A stretch of DNA of 64,000 bases from an uncultured Treponema sp. (GCA_949299755.1 CASGBA010000004.1:111176-175175); one strand, 5' to 3'. Positions 9,242 through 18,810 are shown, counted from the first letter of the stretch. Program-made: numbers and translations. The notes: generated by a model not told the origin, from the sequence alone.

Positions 9242-9990
9242 AAACTGATATAGACAGAAAAGACTCATTTTTTTTCGGATTAAGGGACGGGCTTCCCATT
9301 TTTTTGGGTTATGTGCCTGTCTCCTTTGCCTTCGGAATTTTTGCGGTTGGAAGCGGGCTTTCCATTCTGCAATCCCTTGTGATTTCCCTGGTGAATGTGA
9401 CTTCTGCCGGGCAGCTGGCCGCTGTCCCCATAATTACCGGCGGTGCCCCGCTCATGGAGTTGGCTCTGTCCCAGCTGGTTATAAATTCCAGATATTCCCT
9501 TATGTCAATTTCCTTAGCCCAAAAATTGGGAAGCAATGTGCGTCTTTTTGACCGATTTGTGATTTCGTTCATGAATACGGATGAAGTGTTTGCTGTTGCT
9601 TCCGGCCGTGCCGGTTTTGTCGGGAGACATTATATGTACGGCTTGATATTCTTGCCTTATATCGGTTGGGCGGCAGGAACTTTTTTGGGCGCCGTCGCCG
9701 GCAATATTCTTCCCGGCAGAATAATAAATGCCCTCGGTATCGCTATTTACGGAATGTTTATTGCGATTATTGCCCCGGCCGCAAAAAAAAGTATTCCGGT
9801 ATTGGCTGTTGTCCTGTTTGCCACCTTTTTAAGTTGTTTGTTCAAATTTTTACCGGTTTTTAAAGAAATTTCCTCCGGACTGGCAATTATCGCTTGTACC
9901 TGCGCCGCGGGTATTTTTGCGGCGCTTTTTTTCCCCTTGCAGGAGCCGCAGGAAAGGAACCCGGCGGAAAAAACCCAGGAGGTCCGGTGA
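9238..9990 (+). CDS. azlC: AzlC-type branched-chain amino acid exporter, large subunit
   Basis: A 250-residue multi-span membrane protein with the AzlC signature near the N terminus (GLPIFLGYVPVSFAFGI) and the conserved LVINSRYSLMSISLAQ region. AzlC works with the small AzlD protein to export branched-chain amino acids and analogues across the inner membrane. The ATG overlaps the tcdA stop (ATGA) and its stop overlaps the azlD ATG, so tcdA, azlC and azlD form a tight operon. Confidence 0.92.
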   Translation: MKTDIDRKDSFFFGLRDGLPIFLGYVPVSFAFGIFAVGSGLSILQSLVISLVNVTSAGQLAAVPIITGGAPLMELALSQLVINSRYSLMSISLAQKLGSNVRLFDRFVISFMNTDEVFAVASGRAGFVGRHYMYGLIFLPYIGWAAGTFLGAVAGNILPGRIINALGIAIYGMFIAIIAPAAKKSIPVLAVVLFATFLSCLFKFLPVFKEISSGLAIIACTCAAGIFAALFFPLQEPQERNPAEKTQEVR

Positions 9991-10322
9991 TGTTTTCCAG
10001 CCAGATTGTTTCAACAGGGGTATTCCTGAAATATCTTCTGGTCATGTCCCTTGTGACCTATGCCGTCAGAATGCTTCCTCTTGTATTATGCAAGGAAAAA
10101 GTAAAAAACCGTTTTTTACGCTCCTTTTTGTATTATATTCCTTATGCTGTTTTGGGCGCGATGACCTTTCCGGCGGTGTTTTTCTCGACAGGTTATGTCT
10201 TTTCCGCTGGAGCCGGGTGTCTTGTGGCTTTGATTTTCGGTTGTTTAGGCAAAAGCCTGGTTTTTGTTGCCGCTTCCGCTTGTGTAGCTGTATTTCTTGT
10301 CGAAGTTTTTATGTTTTTGTGA
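9990..10322 (+). CDS. azlD: AzlD-type branched-chain amino acid exporter, small subunit
   Basis: A 110-residue hydrophobic protein with the AzlD pattern: VTYAVRMLPLVL early, FLYYIPYAVLGAMTFPAVF in the middle, and two further spans. I place the start at the ATG overlapping the azlC stop (TGATG), preceded by AGGAGG within azlC; an in-frame extension upstream would lie inside azlC and is not needed. Confidence 0.9.
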   Translation: MFSSQIVSTGVFLKYLLVMSLVTYAVRMLPLVLCKEKVKNRFLRSFLYYIPYAVLGAMTFPAVFFSTGYVFSAGAGCLVALIFGCLGKSLVFVAASACVAVFLVEVFMFL

Positions 10323-10334
10323 TAGAATTATCTT

Positions 10335-11816
10335 ATGATCGGTTTTGATAATGAAAAATACCTGAAAATCCAATCGGAGCACATAAAAGAACGGATCTCT
10401 CTATTTGAAAATAAGCTTTATCTTGAATTCGGCGGAAAACTTTTTGATGATTTTCACGCATCAAGGGTTTTACCCGGCTTCCAACCGGACAGCAAGCTCA
10501 AAATGCTGATGCAGCTGCGGGATTGTGTGGAAATTGTTATCGTTATAAATGCGGCAGACATAGAAAAAAATAAAATCAGGGCTGACTTGGGGATAACTTA
10601 TGACATGGATGTTATAAGGCTTATAAAGGAATTTTCGTCCCGGGGTATGGAAGTTTCAAGTGTTGTCATTACCCATTATGTGGGACAGGCCGCTGCGGAT
10701 TCTTTCCGGGAAAAACTGGAATCGCTGGGTATTAGGGTTTATTACCATTATACTATAGAAGGGTATCCGGCGAATGTTTCTCTCATTGACAGTGACGAGG
10801 GATACGGAAAAAATGATTACGTTGAAACAACCCGTCCGCTGGTTGTTGTGACCGCTCCCGGACCGGGAAGCGGGAAATTGGCTACCTGTCTTTCCCAGAT
10901 TTACCATGACAACAAAAGGGGAATAAAATCCGGATACGCTAAATTTGAAACGTTTCCTATTTGGAATCTTCCCTTAAAACATCCCATCAATTTGGCTTAC
11001 GAAGCCGCCACCGCGGATTTAAATGATGTGAATATGATAGATCCTTTCCACCTTGAAGCGTACGGCAAAACCGCGGTGAATTATAACCGGGATATTGAGA
11101 CTTTCCCTGTTTTGAATGCCCTTTTTGAACGGATTTACGGGAAGAATCAATATAAATCGCCCACAGACATGGGTGTGAATATGGCCGGTTATTGTATAAT
11201 AGATGATGAAGTGTGTGGCATAGCTTCAAAACATGAGATTATACGCCGTTATTATAGTGCCCTCGAAAAACAAAGGACAGGTTTCAGTTTAAATGAAAAA
11301 GAAATTTATAAACTGGAACTTTTAATGAGCCAGGCAAAAATCACACCGGAATTTCGTCATGTAACCACGGCTGCGAAAGAAAAAGCCGCTTCCTCGGGAA
11401 CCGCTGCCGCCGCCATAGAGCTTGCGGACGGAAGCATTGTCTGCGGCAAGAATTCGGATTTGCTCGGAACTTCTGCGGCCCTCCTTCTCAATGCGGTGAA
11501 GCATCTTGGAGGAATAGACCATTCCATCCGCCTTATTCCTCCTAGTGCCATTGAACCCATTCAAGAAATGAAAACGAAGTATCTCAGCGGACGGAATCCC
11601 AGGTTGCATACGGACGAGGTTCTTGTAGCCTTGGCTATGTTGTCAAACAGTGATGAAAATGCCCGGTGCGCTATGTCCCAGCTTTTAAAACTACGGGGAT
11701 GCCAGGCTCACTCAACGGTTTTACTTTCTGAAGTGGATAAAAAGATATTTAAAAAGCTCGGAGTTGATATAACCTGTGAGCCTGTTCCGAAAAAAAACCT
11801 GAAAACCCTGATATAA
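10335..11816 (+). CDS. DUF1846/UPF0371 family protein
   Basis: A full-length (493-residue) member of the DUF1846 family, recognisable from the N terminus (MIGFDNEKYLKIQSEHI) and the segment VVVTAPGPGSGKLATCLSQ, which resembles a nucleotide-binding loop. Structures of the family are known but no function is established. There is no clear Shine-Dalgarno; TAGAAT ends six bases before the ATG inside the azlD end, so an internal promoter producing a leaderless message is possible. Confidence 0.9.
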   Translation: MIGFDNEKYLKIQSEHIKERISLFENKLYLEFGGKLFDDFHASRVLPGFQPDSKLKMLMQLRDCVEIVIVINAADIEKNKIRADLGITYDMDVIRLIKEFSSRGMEVSSVVITHYVGQAAADSFREKLESLGIRVYYHYTIEGYPANVSLIDSDEGYGKNDYVETTRPLVVVTAPGPGSGKLATCLSQIYHDNKRGIKSGYAKFETFPIWNLPLKHPINLAYEAATADLNDVNMIDPFHLEAYGKTAVNYNRDIETFPVLNALFERIYGKNQYKSPTDMGVNMAGYCIIDDEVCGIASKHEIIRRYYSALEKQRTGFSLNEKEIYKLELLMSQAKITPEFRHVTTAAKEKAASSGTAAAAIELADGSIVCGKNSDLLGTSAALLLNAVKHLGGIDHSIRLIPPSAIEPIQEMKTKYLSGRNPRLHTDEVLVALAMLSNSDENARCAMSQLLKLRGCQAHSTVLLSEVDKKIFKKLGVDITCEPVPKKNLKTLI

Positions 11817-11873
11817 TTTATAGACCGGTATTTTTTCGACTGTATCAGGATTCCCAGATTTCCGGCTTTTGCC

Positions 11874-13001
11874 TCACTTTATTTCGTGAAGGATGTATTC
11901 ATTGTTTCCCAGGCCGATTTTTTCTGCATGGGAAAGGCAGGATTTCCATTCAGATTCCGGCGTGCTGTTTATAAAATGATCATGCCTGTCAACGAAACCT
12001 TCCCCTGCCATATTATCTGAAAGCTGGGAATCCGGCAGGGGTTTTTGTTTTAAACAAGCATCCGCACAAGCCCTGTCCAAAGCCACCGGATCAAAAGAAG
12101 CGAACATTCCGATGTCAGGAAGAATCGGAGCGTCGTTTTCAGAATGGCAGTCGCAATTGGGTGAAATGTCAATTACAATGGAAACATGGAAATTCGGTCT
12201 TCCTTCCACCACCGCTTGGGCATATTCCGCCATACGTTTGTTTAAGTCTTCAACGGCGTTGGAGCAATTAAAAACGATGGCATCAAAATTGCAGGCTCCC
12301 AAACACCGGCCACAGCCAACGCAATTGGAATGATTTACCTTCATTTTTTTTCTGTCCGCATCAAATTCCAGCCCGTTATTCGCGCATTCCCGAAGGCATC
12401 TTTTACAGCCACGGCATTTTTCCTCTATGATGTCCGGTTTCCCTGATGCGTGCTGTTCTGTTTTTCCTGCCCGGGAACCGCATCCCATTCCTATGTTTTT
12501 TATGGCTCCGCCGAAACCCGCCATTTCATGTCCCTTAAAGTGCGACAGACTGATAAACACATCGGCATCCATGACAGCCCGTCCTATTTTGGCTGTTTTA
12601 CAGCATTCCCCGTTTTTTACGGGTACTTCGATGTCATCGGTTCCTTTGAGTCCGTCGGCAATAATTACCGGACATCCGGCGGACAGAGGTGTGAATCCGT
12701 TTTCCCAAGCGCAGTATAGATGTTCAATGGCGTTTTTCCTGCTTCCCGGGTACATAGTATTGCAATCAGTAAGGAAGGGCTTCCCGCCGAGTTCTTTAAC
12801 CACATCGACAACAGCCTTGGCATAATTCGGACGTAAAAAAGCAATGTTTCCCAATTCGCCGAAATGCATTTTTATTGCCACGAATTTTCCGTCCATATCT
12901 ATTTTTTCTATTCCTGCCGCCTTTATAAGTCTTTTCAGTTTTCCTGGAAGACCGTCTCCGATTTTAGTACGAAGATTGATAAAATAAACATCAGATTTCA
13001 T
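11874..13001 (-). CDS. DUF362 protein with two 4Fe-4S clusters
   Basis: A 375-residue protein: DUF362 core in the N-terminal half, then a ferredoxin-like insert with two cysteine clusters (CRGCKRCLREC at about 190-200 and CVGCGRCLGAC at about 222-232), each of the CxxCxxCxxxC type, followed by the rest of the core. It should bind two 4Fe-4S centres and act in electron transfer; the partner is unknown. The start is supported by a GGGGGT Shine-Dalgarno seven bases before the ATG. It converges with the DUF1846 gene. Confidence 0.88.
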   Translation of the reverse strand: MKSDVYFINLRTKIGDGLPGKLKRLIKAAGIEKIDMDGKFVAIKMHFGELGNIAFLRPNYAKAVVDVVKELGGKPFLTDCNTMYPGSRKNAIEHLYCAWENGFTPLSAGCPVIIADGLKGTDDIEVPVKNGECCKTAKIGRAVMDADVFISLSHFKGHEMAGFGGAIKNIGMGCGSRAGKTEQHASGKPDIIEEKCRGCKRCLRECANNGLEFDADRKKMKVNHSNCVGCGRCLGACNFDAIVFNCSNAVEDLNKRMAEYAQAVVEGRPNFHVSIVIDISPNCDCHSENDAPILPDIGMFASFDPVALDRACADACLKQKPLPDSQLSDNMAGEGFVDRHDHFINSTPESEWKSCLSHAEKIGLGNNEYILHEIK

Positions 13002-13119
13002 TTTATTACCCCCACAGAAGAAAATTCAGCCGTCATTTGAAAATGATTGATATTTCAACGAAGGATACTACTTCATCGCAAAAAACAATTCAATAAGGAG
13101 CCTTCCGCATAAGCCGTTG

Positions 13120-13148
13120 TTGACTTGCTTTTTAGATTTTATTATCAT
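13120..13148 (+). promoter_or_regulatory. Sigma-70 promoter of the ybaK-like gene
   Basis: TTGACT at 13120-13125 and TATCAT at 13143-13148 are separated by exactly 17 bases. It would give a leader of about 50 bases before the ATG at 13207, which has its own AAAGAGG ribosome site. Confidence 0.6.
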
Positions 13149-13206
13149 TTTAAAATCTTTTCTTTGCATAACAATTATTGCAGGTTTTTTCAAAAGAGGT
13201 TTCCCG

Positions 13207-13686
13207 ATGGATGTAAATGATGTCCGCTCTTATTTGGATGGATTCGGCTCTGCTTCCCGGGTTCTGGAATTTCCCGTTTCAAGTGCGACAGTGGAGCTTG
13301 CCGCTAAAGCTTTGGGAACAGAAGAAGCCAGAATCGCTAAAACAATTTCCTTTGATTTGGATGGGAGAACCCTGCTAATTGTGACAGCAGGAGATACAAA
13401 AATCGACAACAAGAAATATAAGACTTTTTTTGGAAAGAAAGCCTGTATGCTCCGGGGAGAGGAAGTTGTTTCCCGTACCGGCTTTGTTCCCGGAGGTGTT
13501 TGCCCCTTTGCTCCGGCTCCAGGGGTGGAAATTTATCTTGACGAATCCCTGCTTCGTTTCCCCACTGTTTTTCCTGCCTGCGGAAGTGCCAACAGTGCCA
13601 TTGAATTAACAACCTCAGAATTGGAGAAATTCACTCCCGGTAGTAAATGGATTGATGTCTGTAAAGTTGATTCCGCAGACTTGTGA
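13207..13686 (+). CDS. YbaK/aminoacyl-tRNA deacylase family protein
   Basis: About 159 residues with the YbaK/ProX fold pattern: AKTISF, the conserved lysine in TKIDNKKYKTFFGKKA, PGGVCPFAP and the closing CGSANSAIELTTSEL. Such proteins hydrolyse mischarged tRNAs (Cys- or Ala-tRNAPro). I chose the ATG at 13207 because of AAAGAGG in front of it; an upstream in-frame TTG at 13117 would overlap the promoter. It sits 21 bases before cysK, which may link cysteine supply and tRNA editing, an inference only. Confidence 0.88.
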   Translation: MDVNDVRSYLDGFGSASRVLEFPVSSATVELAAKALGTEEARIAKTISFDLDGRTLLIVTAGDTKIDNKKYKTFFGKKACMLRGEEVVSRTGFVPGGVCPFAPAPGVEIYLDESLLRFPTVFPACGSANSAIELTTSELEKFTPGSKWIDVCKVDSADL

Positions 13687-13707
13687 TTTTGGTTTATTAG
13701 GTATTAT

Positions 13708-14640
13708 ATGAGGGAAAAAATATATAATTCGGTTGAACAGCTTGTGGGGAATACCCCCTTGTTTGAATGTGTCCGTACTGCGGAGGAAAAAAAACTTTCC
13801 GCCAGGATTTTCCTCAAATTGGAAATGTTTAATCCTACGGGTTCTGCCAAAGACCGGGCGGCACTTTTCATGCTGAGGGATGCGGAGAAAAATGGGCTTT
13901 TGAAACCGGGTTCTGTGATTATTGAACCGACTTCCGGGAACACCGGGATTGGACTTGCCCTGTTCGGCAATATGAAGGGCTACCGGGTTATTATTGTTAT
14001 GCCGGAAAATATGTCCGCCGAAAGACGCATGATGATGGCTGCATACGGAGCCGAAGTTGTTTTATCCCCGGCTTCGGAAGGGATGGCCGGTTCCATTAAA
14101 AAAGCGGAAGAACTGGCCGCCAAATTGCCAGGTTCATTTATTCCCGGACAGTTTGAAAACCCTGCCAATGCTTTAGCCCACAGGGAAACCACCGGACCTG
14201 AAATCTGGAATGACTGTGACGGTGAAATAGATATTTTTGTTGCTGCTGTGGGAACTGGCGGAACAATTTCAGGAACCGGAGAATACCTGAAATCCCGGAA
14301 CAGGGACTTAAAGATTGTCGCAGTGGAACCGGCATCTTCCCCTGTTCTTTCCGGCGGAAAAGCCGGACCCCATAACATCTCAGGAATAGGCGCCGGTTTT
14401 ATTCCGAAGGCATTGAATACAGAAATTTACGATGAAATAATGACAATAACAGATGGAGAGGCAAAAGAGGCGGCGGTTTTTCTTACTATGACGGAAGGGA
14501 TTTTTGCGGGAATTTCCTCCGGTGCGGCTTTTTCCGCCGCCTTGAAACTGGCCGGCCGCCGGGAAAATGCCGGGAAGCGGATAGTTGCTGTTCTTCCCGA
14601 TACCGGCATGAGATATTTGTCTACGGGTCTTTTTTCTTAA
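13708..14640 (+). CDS. cysK: Cysteine synthase (O-acetylserine sulfhydrylase)
   Basis: A PLP enzyme of 310 residues that makes cysteine from O-acetylserine and sulfide. The PLP lysine sits in NPTGSAKDRAA (about residue 46), the phosphate-binding TSGNTGIGLA follows, and GTGGTISGTGEYLK lies near 185. The C-terminal GISSGAA motif is intact. CysM-like specificity cannot be excluded by eye. It follows the YbaK gene closely and is probably cotranscribed. Confidence 0.95.
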   Translation: MREKIYNSVEQLVGNTPLFECVRTAEEKKLSARIFLKLEMFNPTGSAKDRAALFMLRDAEKNGLLKPGSVIIEPTSGNTGIGLALFGNMKGYRVIIVMPENMSAERRMMMAAYGAEVVLSPASEGMAGSIKKAEELAAKLPGSFIPGQFENPANALAHRETTGPEIWNDCDGEIDIFVAAVGTGGTISGTGEYLKSRNRDLKIVAVEPASSPVLSGGKAGPHNISGIGAGFIPKALNTEIYDEIMTITDGEAKEAAVFLTMTEGIFAGISSGAAFSAALKLAGRRENAGKRIVAVLPDTGMRYLSTGLFS

Positions 14641-14660
14641 ATTTCAGGATGGAGGCGGAT

Positions 14661-15437
14661 ATGATGGAAACAGTCATAGGTCTTTTGATACCATTTCTGG
14701 GAACAAGCTTAGGTGCCGGGTTGGTTTTTTTCCTCAGGAAAAATGTTTCTCTCCGTTCCCAGAAAGCCTTAAACGGATTCGCCTCCGGAGTGATGATAGC
14801 CGCTTCCGTCTGGTCTCTTCTTATTCCTGCCATGGAAATGACCGCTGACAACCCTCTCCCCTGGCTTCCGGCAGCCGCAGGGTTTTTAGCCGGGGTTTTT
14901 TTTCTTCTGCTTTTGGATAGGATTATTCCCCATTTCCATGCGGAAGCTTCACAGGCGGAAGGTCCCGACCTGCATCTGAAAAAGGCCACCATGCTGTTTC
15001 TTGCGGTAACCATTCATAATATCCCGGAAGGAATGGCTGTAGGCGCTGTTTTTGCCGGATTAATGTCGGAGAATACAACCCTTTCCCTGGTGGGAGCCAT
15101 GGCTCTTTCGATAGGAATCGCCATACAGAATTTCCCGGAAGGAGCCATAGTCTCTGCCCCGATGAGGGAATTCGGATTTTCAAAACCAAAGGCCTTTTTT
15201 TTCGGTGTTACTTCTGGGGCGGTTGAACCGGTTGCCGCATTTTTGACGGTTTTGTTGTCGCCCTTCCTTGTTCCTGTACTTCCTGGTCTTTTGGCTTTCG
15301 CCGCCGGAGCGATGATATACGTGGTTGTAGAGGAATTAATTCCTGATTCCCAGGAAGGAAAACATTCCGATATAGGGACAATATGTACCGCCCTGGGTTT
15401 TACTGTAATGATGGTCCTTGATGTGGCTTTAGGATAA
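14661..15437 (+). CDS. ZIP family divalent metal transporter
   Basis: An integral membrane protein of about 258 residues. The ZIP hallmark transport helix is HNIPEGMAVG, with the second histidine/glutamate helix appearing as QNFPEGAIVSAP; the first region also has the loop histidines HFHAEA. It probably imports zinc or iron, or exports in some relatives. I place the start at 14661 because GGAGG lies just before it; the ATG at 14649 overlaps that ribosome site. It follows cysK after about 20 bases. Confidence 0.9.
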   Translation: MMETVIGLLIPFLGTSLGAGLVFFLRKNVSLRSQKALNGFASGVMIAASVWSLLIPAMEMTADNPLPWLPAAAGFLAGVFFLLLLDRIIPHFHAEASQAEGPDLHLKKATMLFLAVTIHNIPEGMAVGAVFAGLMSENTTLSLVGAMALSIGIAIQNFPEGAIVSAPMREFGFSKPKAFFFGVTSGAVEPVAAFLTVLLSPFLVPVLPGLLAFAAGAMIYVVVEELIPDSQEGKHSDIGTICTALGFTVMMVLDVALG

Positions 15438-15453
15438 ACAATGGATAACGGAA

Positions 15454-16215
15454 ATGAATGCTTATAAAGAATGGCATGATGAAAAGAATGTGTTTTTTCG
15501 TGAACTGAAACTTCATTTTGGCCAGTGTGACTTGAATCAAAAACTCAGTCTTCCAGAGCTTTTGTTGATAACCTCGGACACTGCTGTGGAAGATTATTTC
15601 CAGAGGGGAATGTCCTTTGATGTCCTTTTACAAAACGGGGTTGTGATACTTCTTTCGAGGTTGGTATTTAAAATCCACCGTTTTCCTAAAGCTGAAGACA
15701 GGATTATTCTAAAAACATGGGAAGATAAGCCGGAAAGAGGGCTTCTTTCCAGAAAATATGAGCTGGAAGGAGAGGACGGGACAAAACTGATTTCCGGAAA
15801 CAGTCTGTGGCTCATAGCAAATCCGGCAACCCGCAGGCTTATAAAGCCGGCCGCATTTACTCTGCGTGAGGAACCAGACTTTGTTATTCCAGTGGACTGT
15901 CCTCCCTGCGGCAAAATCCCGCAACCGGAAAATATGGAAAAGCTCGGAGAAAAAGAAGCCGGTTATTCCGATATGGATGCAAACGGACACATGAATAATT
16001 CCCGGTATGCGGCGTTTATCATGGATTTTCTTCCTGAAAAACTTCATCAAAAAGAAGTTGAAATTTTCAAGATAAATTTTGCAAAAGAAGCCAGAAAAGG
16101 TGATATAATTTCAATATATGGGAATGTGCCGGATACAGAAGACAGTAATAAGATAACCATTACCGGGAAAACCCAAAATCATGTATGTTTTGAAAGTGAA
16201 ATACTTTTCAAATGA
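15454..16215 (+). CDS. Acyl-ACP thioesterase
   Basis: A 253-residue double-hotdog protein of the FatA/FatB-like family that releases fatty acids from acyl carrier protein. Family features include the early FFRELKLHFGQCDLNQKLSL, the SDTAVEDYFQRGMS helix, WLIANPATRRLIKP, and the second hotdog with SDMDANGHMNNSRYAAFIMD, which holds the conserved asparagine and histidine. The ribosome site is weak. It follows the ZIP gene by 16 bases. Confidence 0.88.
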   Translation: MNAYKEWHDEKNVFFRELKLHFGQCDLNQKLSLPELLLITSDTAVEDYFQRGMSFDVLLQNGVVILLSRLVFKIHRFPKAEDRIILKTWEDKPERGLLSRKYELEGEDGTKLISGNSLWLIANPATRRLIKPAAFTLREEPDFVIPVDCPPCGKIPQPENMEKLGEKEAGYSDMDANGHMNNSRYAAFIMDFLPEKLHQKEVEIFKINFAKEARKGDIISIYGNVPDTEDSNKITITGKTQNHVCFESEILFK

Positions 16216-16234
16216 CTGTAAAAAGGAGGTTCCA

Positions 16235-16678
16235 GTGGAAGAAATAAAAAGCCGGAAATTTTATGTATCACTGTTTGCCTCCGTTTTTCTTTGCGTTGGC
16301 CTGACTTTTTTTTCCTGTTCCGGTGCAATGGGCGGCGGAGGAACAGGACTGGATACCACGGGCAGGTTTTCCTTTGACTTCCCAGCCTCTATAACCCTTT
16401 CAACGTCAGAGCAGGCGGTGCCTGTGTCTATGTACAAAGTTGAAATGGTTTCTGCCACGGGTTTCGAAGAAGAAGCCCTCTGCGAGCCTTCAGACGAGCT
16501 GGTTTTAATTTCCGGTATTGAGTCCGGACATTGGCTGGTGAATGTTTCCGCAATGGACGGGGCTGGCGCTGTTCTGAGAAAAATCCACCGTAATGTGGAT
16601 TTAGCTGTGGGGGAAGAAAAATACGTTCCTTTGGGGTTAAAACCCCCTGTTGTGGAAACAGCGGAGATAAAAGAATAA
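16235..16678 (+). CDS. Small hypothetical lipoprotein
   Basis: About 147 residues. I choose the GTG at 16235, which has an excellent AAAGGAGG six bases before it, rather than an upstream in-frame start inside the thioesterase gene. The N terminus has basic residues, a hydrophobic core and a loose spirochaetal lipobox (FFSC). The mature part begins with a glycine-rich linker and then a beta-rich segment with the look of an Ig-like or carboxypeptidase-regulatory fold. No function can be assigned. Confidence 0.7.
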   Translation: MEEIKSRKFYVSLFASVFLCVGLTFFSCSGAMGGGGTGLDTTGRFSFDFPASITLSTSEQAVPVSMYKVEMVSATGFEEEALCEPSDELVLISGIESGHWLVNVSAMDGAGAVLRKIHRNVDLAVGEEKYVPLGLKPPVVETAEIKE

Positions 16679-16714
16679 GCTCAGGGATTTCCGATTTAAC
16701 CGGAAAACATGGTT

Positions 16715-18067
16715 TTATTCCCGGGTTATGTTTTTAAGCCATTTAAAAGACCTGTAACGGGCATAAGCCACGGGCATTTTAAGAACTTCATCACTCATTA
16801 AAACCATATATACGACCATAACCGGTGCCTGGAAAATGAAAGCCGCAATCCATCCGCCTGTAATCGCAATCCCCCACATAAAAATCAAATCGAAGAAAAA
16901 CCCGAAACGGGTGTCCCCTCCTGCCCGGAAAATTCCGACAATGAAGGTGGTGTTTATCGACTGGCCTATGACAAAGTACGAAAGCACGAGCATCATTTTT
17001 GAAAGATAGACAGCCGCCTGATCAGACAAAACCATGAAATTGAGGACTATGGGCCGTGCTATAAGAATAACCAGCGCCCCCAAAAAACCTGTAATTACGC
17101 TGAGAAACGCGTATTTTCTGCCGTAATCCCGTGCTCCTTCAATGTCTCCTGCCCCGATTTTTTTCCCTATTTCGATTGTGGCGGCCACGGAGACCCCAAA
17201 GGCTATTATCATGGAAAGCTGCCGCGCGACCTGTGTCACCGCATTTGCCGCCACAGCCGCCCTCCCCAGATGCCCTAAAATACCGGTAATCGTTGAAAGC
17301 CCCAGTCCCCAGAGAAGCTCGTTGGCGATGACCGGCGAGGAATATTTCCAAAAATCCCGGAACAGGAGGCTGTTTTTGATTGTCAAGAAGCTCCATTTGA
17401 ATTTCATGACATCGTTTATACGCCGGTCATAGATTATGACAACAAGGGATTCGGAAGCCCTGGCGATAACCGTTCCCAAGGCGGCCCCTATGATTCCGAG
17501 GGGTGGACATCCCAGATAGCCGAAAATCAAAACCGTATTTGCCGCCAGGTTTATAAAAAAGGAGCACAAATAAGCCAGGGTCGCTATCCTGACCCGTTCC
17601 ATGCTCCTCATGGTGTTAAGATATATTAAATTGAAGGCGGTAAACGGATAGGCAAAGCAGACATACCGCAGGTACTTGACGCCTTCCTCTATGACTTCTT
17701 CATCCCTGGTGAAAACCGCCATTATGCGGGCAGGGAAAACCAGAGCCGCCAAGGTGAAAATTCCGCTTATCAAAAGGCCGATTTTTATGGCAATGCCGAA
17801 AATCGTCGCAATTGCCTGCATATTTTTTCTTCCCCAATACTGGGCGATTAAAACGGAGGCTCCGGAAGTTACCCCGAACAGGAAGAGGCTCATGTTAAAA
17901 TAAACCTGGTTCCCCAAAGAGGCTCCAGAGATGACTTTTTCGCCAACCCGTCCCAACATTATGACATCAAGGGAATTTATTGCCGTTGTTATAAGATTTT
18001 GTGCTGCGACAGGAATTATCAATACTGCCGCTGAATGCAAAAAGTTTTTGGCGCTTAATTTGTTCAT
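16715..18067 (-). CDS. MATE family efflux transporter (first of four)
   Basis: About 450 residues with twelve predicted membrane spans in two homologous halves, as in NorM/DinF-type MATE pumps that use sodium or proton gradients to export drugs or metabolites. The start is set at the ATG at 18067: it lies six bases after a -10 box with a consensus -35. An upstream in-frame ATG at 18106 would fall beyond that promoter. It is divergent from a nitroreductase gene. Substrate unknown. Confidence 0.9.
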   Translation of the reverse strand: MNKLSAKNFLHSAAVLIIPVAAQNLITTAINSLDVIMLGRVGEKVISGASLGNQVYFNMSLFLFGVTSGASVLIAQYWGRKNMQAIATIFGIAIKIGLLISGIFTLAALVFPARIMAVFTRDEEVIEEGVKYLRYVCFAYPFTAFNLIYLNTMRSMERVRIATLAYLCSFFINLAANTVLIFGYLGCPPLGIIGAALGTVIARASESLVVIIYDRRINDVMKFKWSFLTIKNSLLFRDFWKYSSPVIANELLWGLGLSTITGILGHLGRAAVAANAVTQVARQLSMIIAFGVSVAATIEIGKKIGAGDIEGARDYGRKYAFLSVITGFLGALVILIARPIVLNFMVLSDQAAVYLSKMMLVLSYFVIGQSINTTFIVGIFRAGGDTRFGFFFDLIFMWGIAITGGWIAAFIFQAPVMVVYMVLMSDEVLKMPVAYARYRSFKWLKNITRE

Positions 18068-18073
18068 TTTTTC

Positions 18074-18102
18074 ACTAAAATATTTTTTCCAAACGATGTC
18101 AA
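18074..18102 (-). promoter_or_regulatory. Promoter of the first MATE gene, leaderless arrangement
   Basis: On the minus strand TTGACA, 17 bases, TTTAGT, 6 bases, ATG. The exact consensus -35 and 17-base spacing make this one of the better examples of the -10/N6/start pattern in the window. Confidence 0.55.
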
Positions 18103-18170
18103 GCATGCTAAAATCCGGTACAGTGTTTTTATCATTGGTTTTCTTTTATTATTTGAAACAGGAGGAAAAA

Positions 18171-18707
18171 ATGAAAGAATCAGAACTTTCAAAAGATGCT
18201 TTGATTGAATTCATCAAAAGCCGTAGAAGCTGCCGCTCTTTTTCCAAAAAAGATGTTCCGGAAGAAGACGTAAAGACAATTCTGGAATGTGCCGTGGCCG
18301 CTCCCAGCGGACGGGGACTCCAAACCTGGAAATTTACTGCGGTTATGAACCGTGAAAAAATAGCCCGGTTGTGCGCTGCGGTGGGCAAAGCGTTGGGCCG
18401 GGAAGGCTATGATATGTATAATCCGGCGGTTCTTTTTATAACTTCAAATGAAAAAACCAGTCCTTTCCGGGAAGTGGACAACGCCTGTGCCATAGAAAAT
18501 ATTTATCTGGCAAGCGAGGCTTTGGGGCTCGGATGTGTCTGGATAAACCAGCTGTTGGATTGCTTTGACAACCCGGACGTGCGGAGGGTTTTGAACGAAT
18601 TCGGAATACCGGAAAATCATGGAGTTTACGGTTGTGCCGCGGTAGGTTATCCTGAAACCGTTCCAACAACAAAAACCATAAAAGGTAAAATATATATAGT
18701 AAAATAA
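18171..18707 (+). CDS. Nitroreductase family flavoprotein
   Basis: A 178-residue FMN-dependent oxidoreductase of the nitroreductase family. The start of the fold is FIKSRRSCRSFSKKDVPEED, with AAPSGRGLQTWKFTAV and the ending CAAVGYPE typical of the family. The ATG at 18171 has AGGAGGA in front; an in-frame extension to 17931 would run over the divergent MATE promoter. The physiological substrate is unknown. Confidence 0.9.
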   Translation: MKESELSKDALIEFIKSRRSCRSFSKKDVPEEDVKTILECAVAAPSGRGLQTWKFTAVMNREKIARLCAAVGKALGREGYDMYNPAVLFITSNEKTSPFREVDNACAIENIYLASEALGLGCVWINQLLDCFDNPDVRRVLNEFGIPENHGVYGCAAVGYPETVPTTKTIKGKIYIVK

Positions 18708-18781
18708 TTTCGGAATTACTGTGAAAATGTTAAGAATTTGTGAAGCTTGTTGGAATTTTTCAGGTTTAAGTTGAATTTTAT

Positions 18782-18810
18782 TTGACTTATTAAATTTTGT
18801 TGCTTATAAT
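18782..18810 (+). promoter_or_regulatory. Strong sigma-70 promoter of the mgl operon
   Basis: TTGACT at 18782-18787, 17 bases, and a perfect TATAAT at 18805-18810. The leader of roughly 37 bases ends with GGAGGAAGAAAA before the mglB ATG. No catabolite operator was recognised. Confidence 0.75.

Noticed and set aside
9894..9989. Longer start for azlD inside azlC
   Set aside because: AzlD family proteins are about 110 residues, and TGATG with AGGAGG marks the start at 9990.
17931..18170. N-terminal extension of the nitroreductase
   Set aside because: It runs through the divergent MATE gene and promoter; AGGAGG marks the ATG at 18171.
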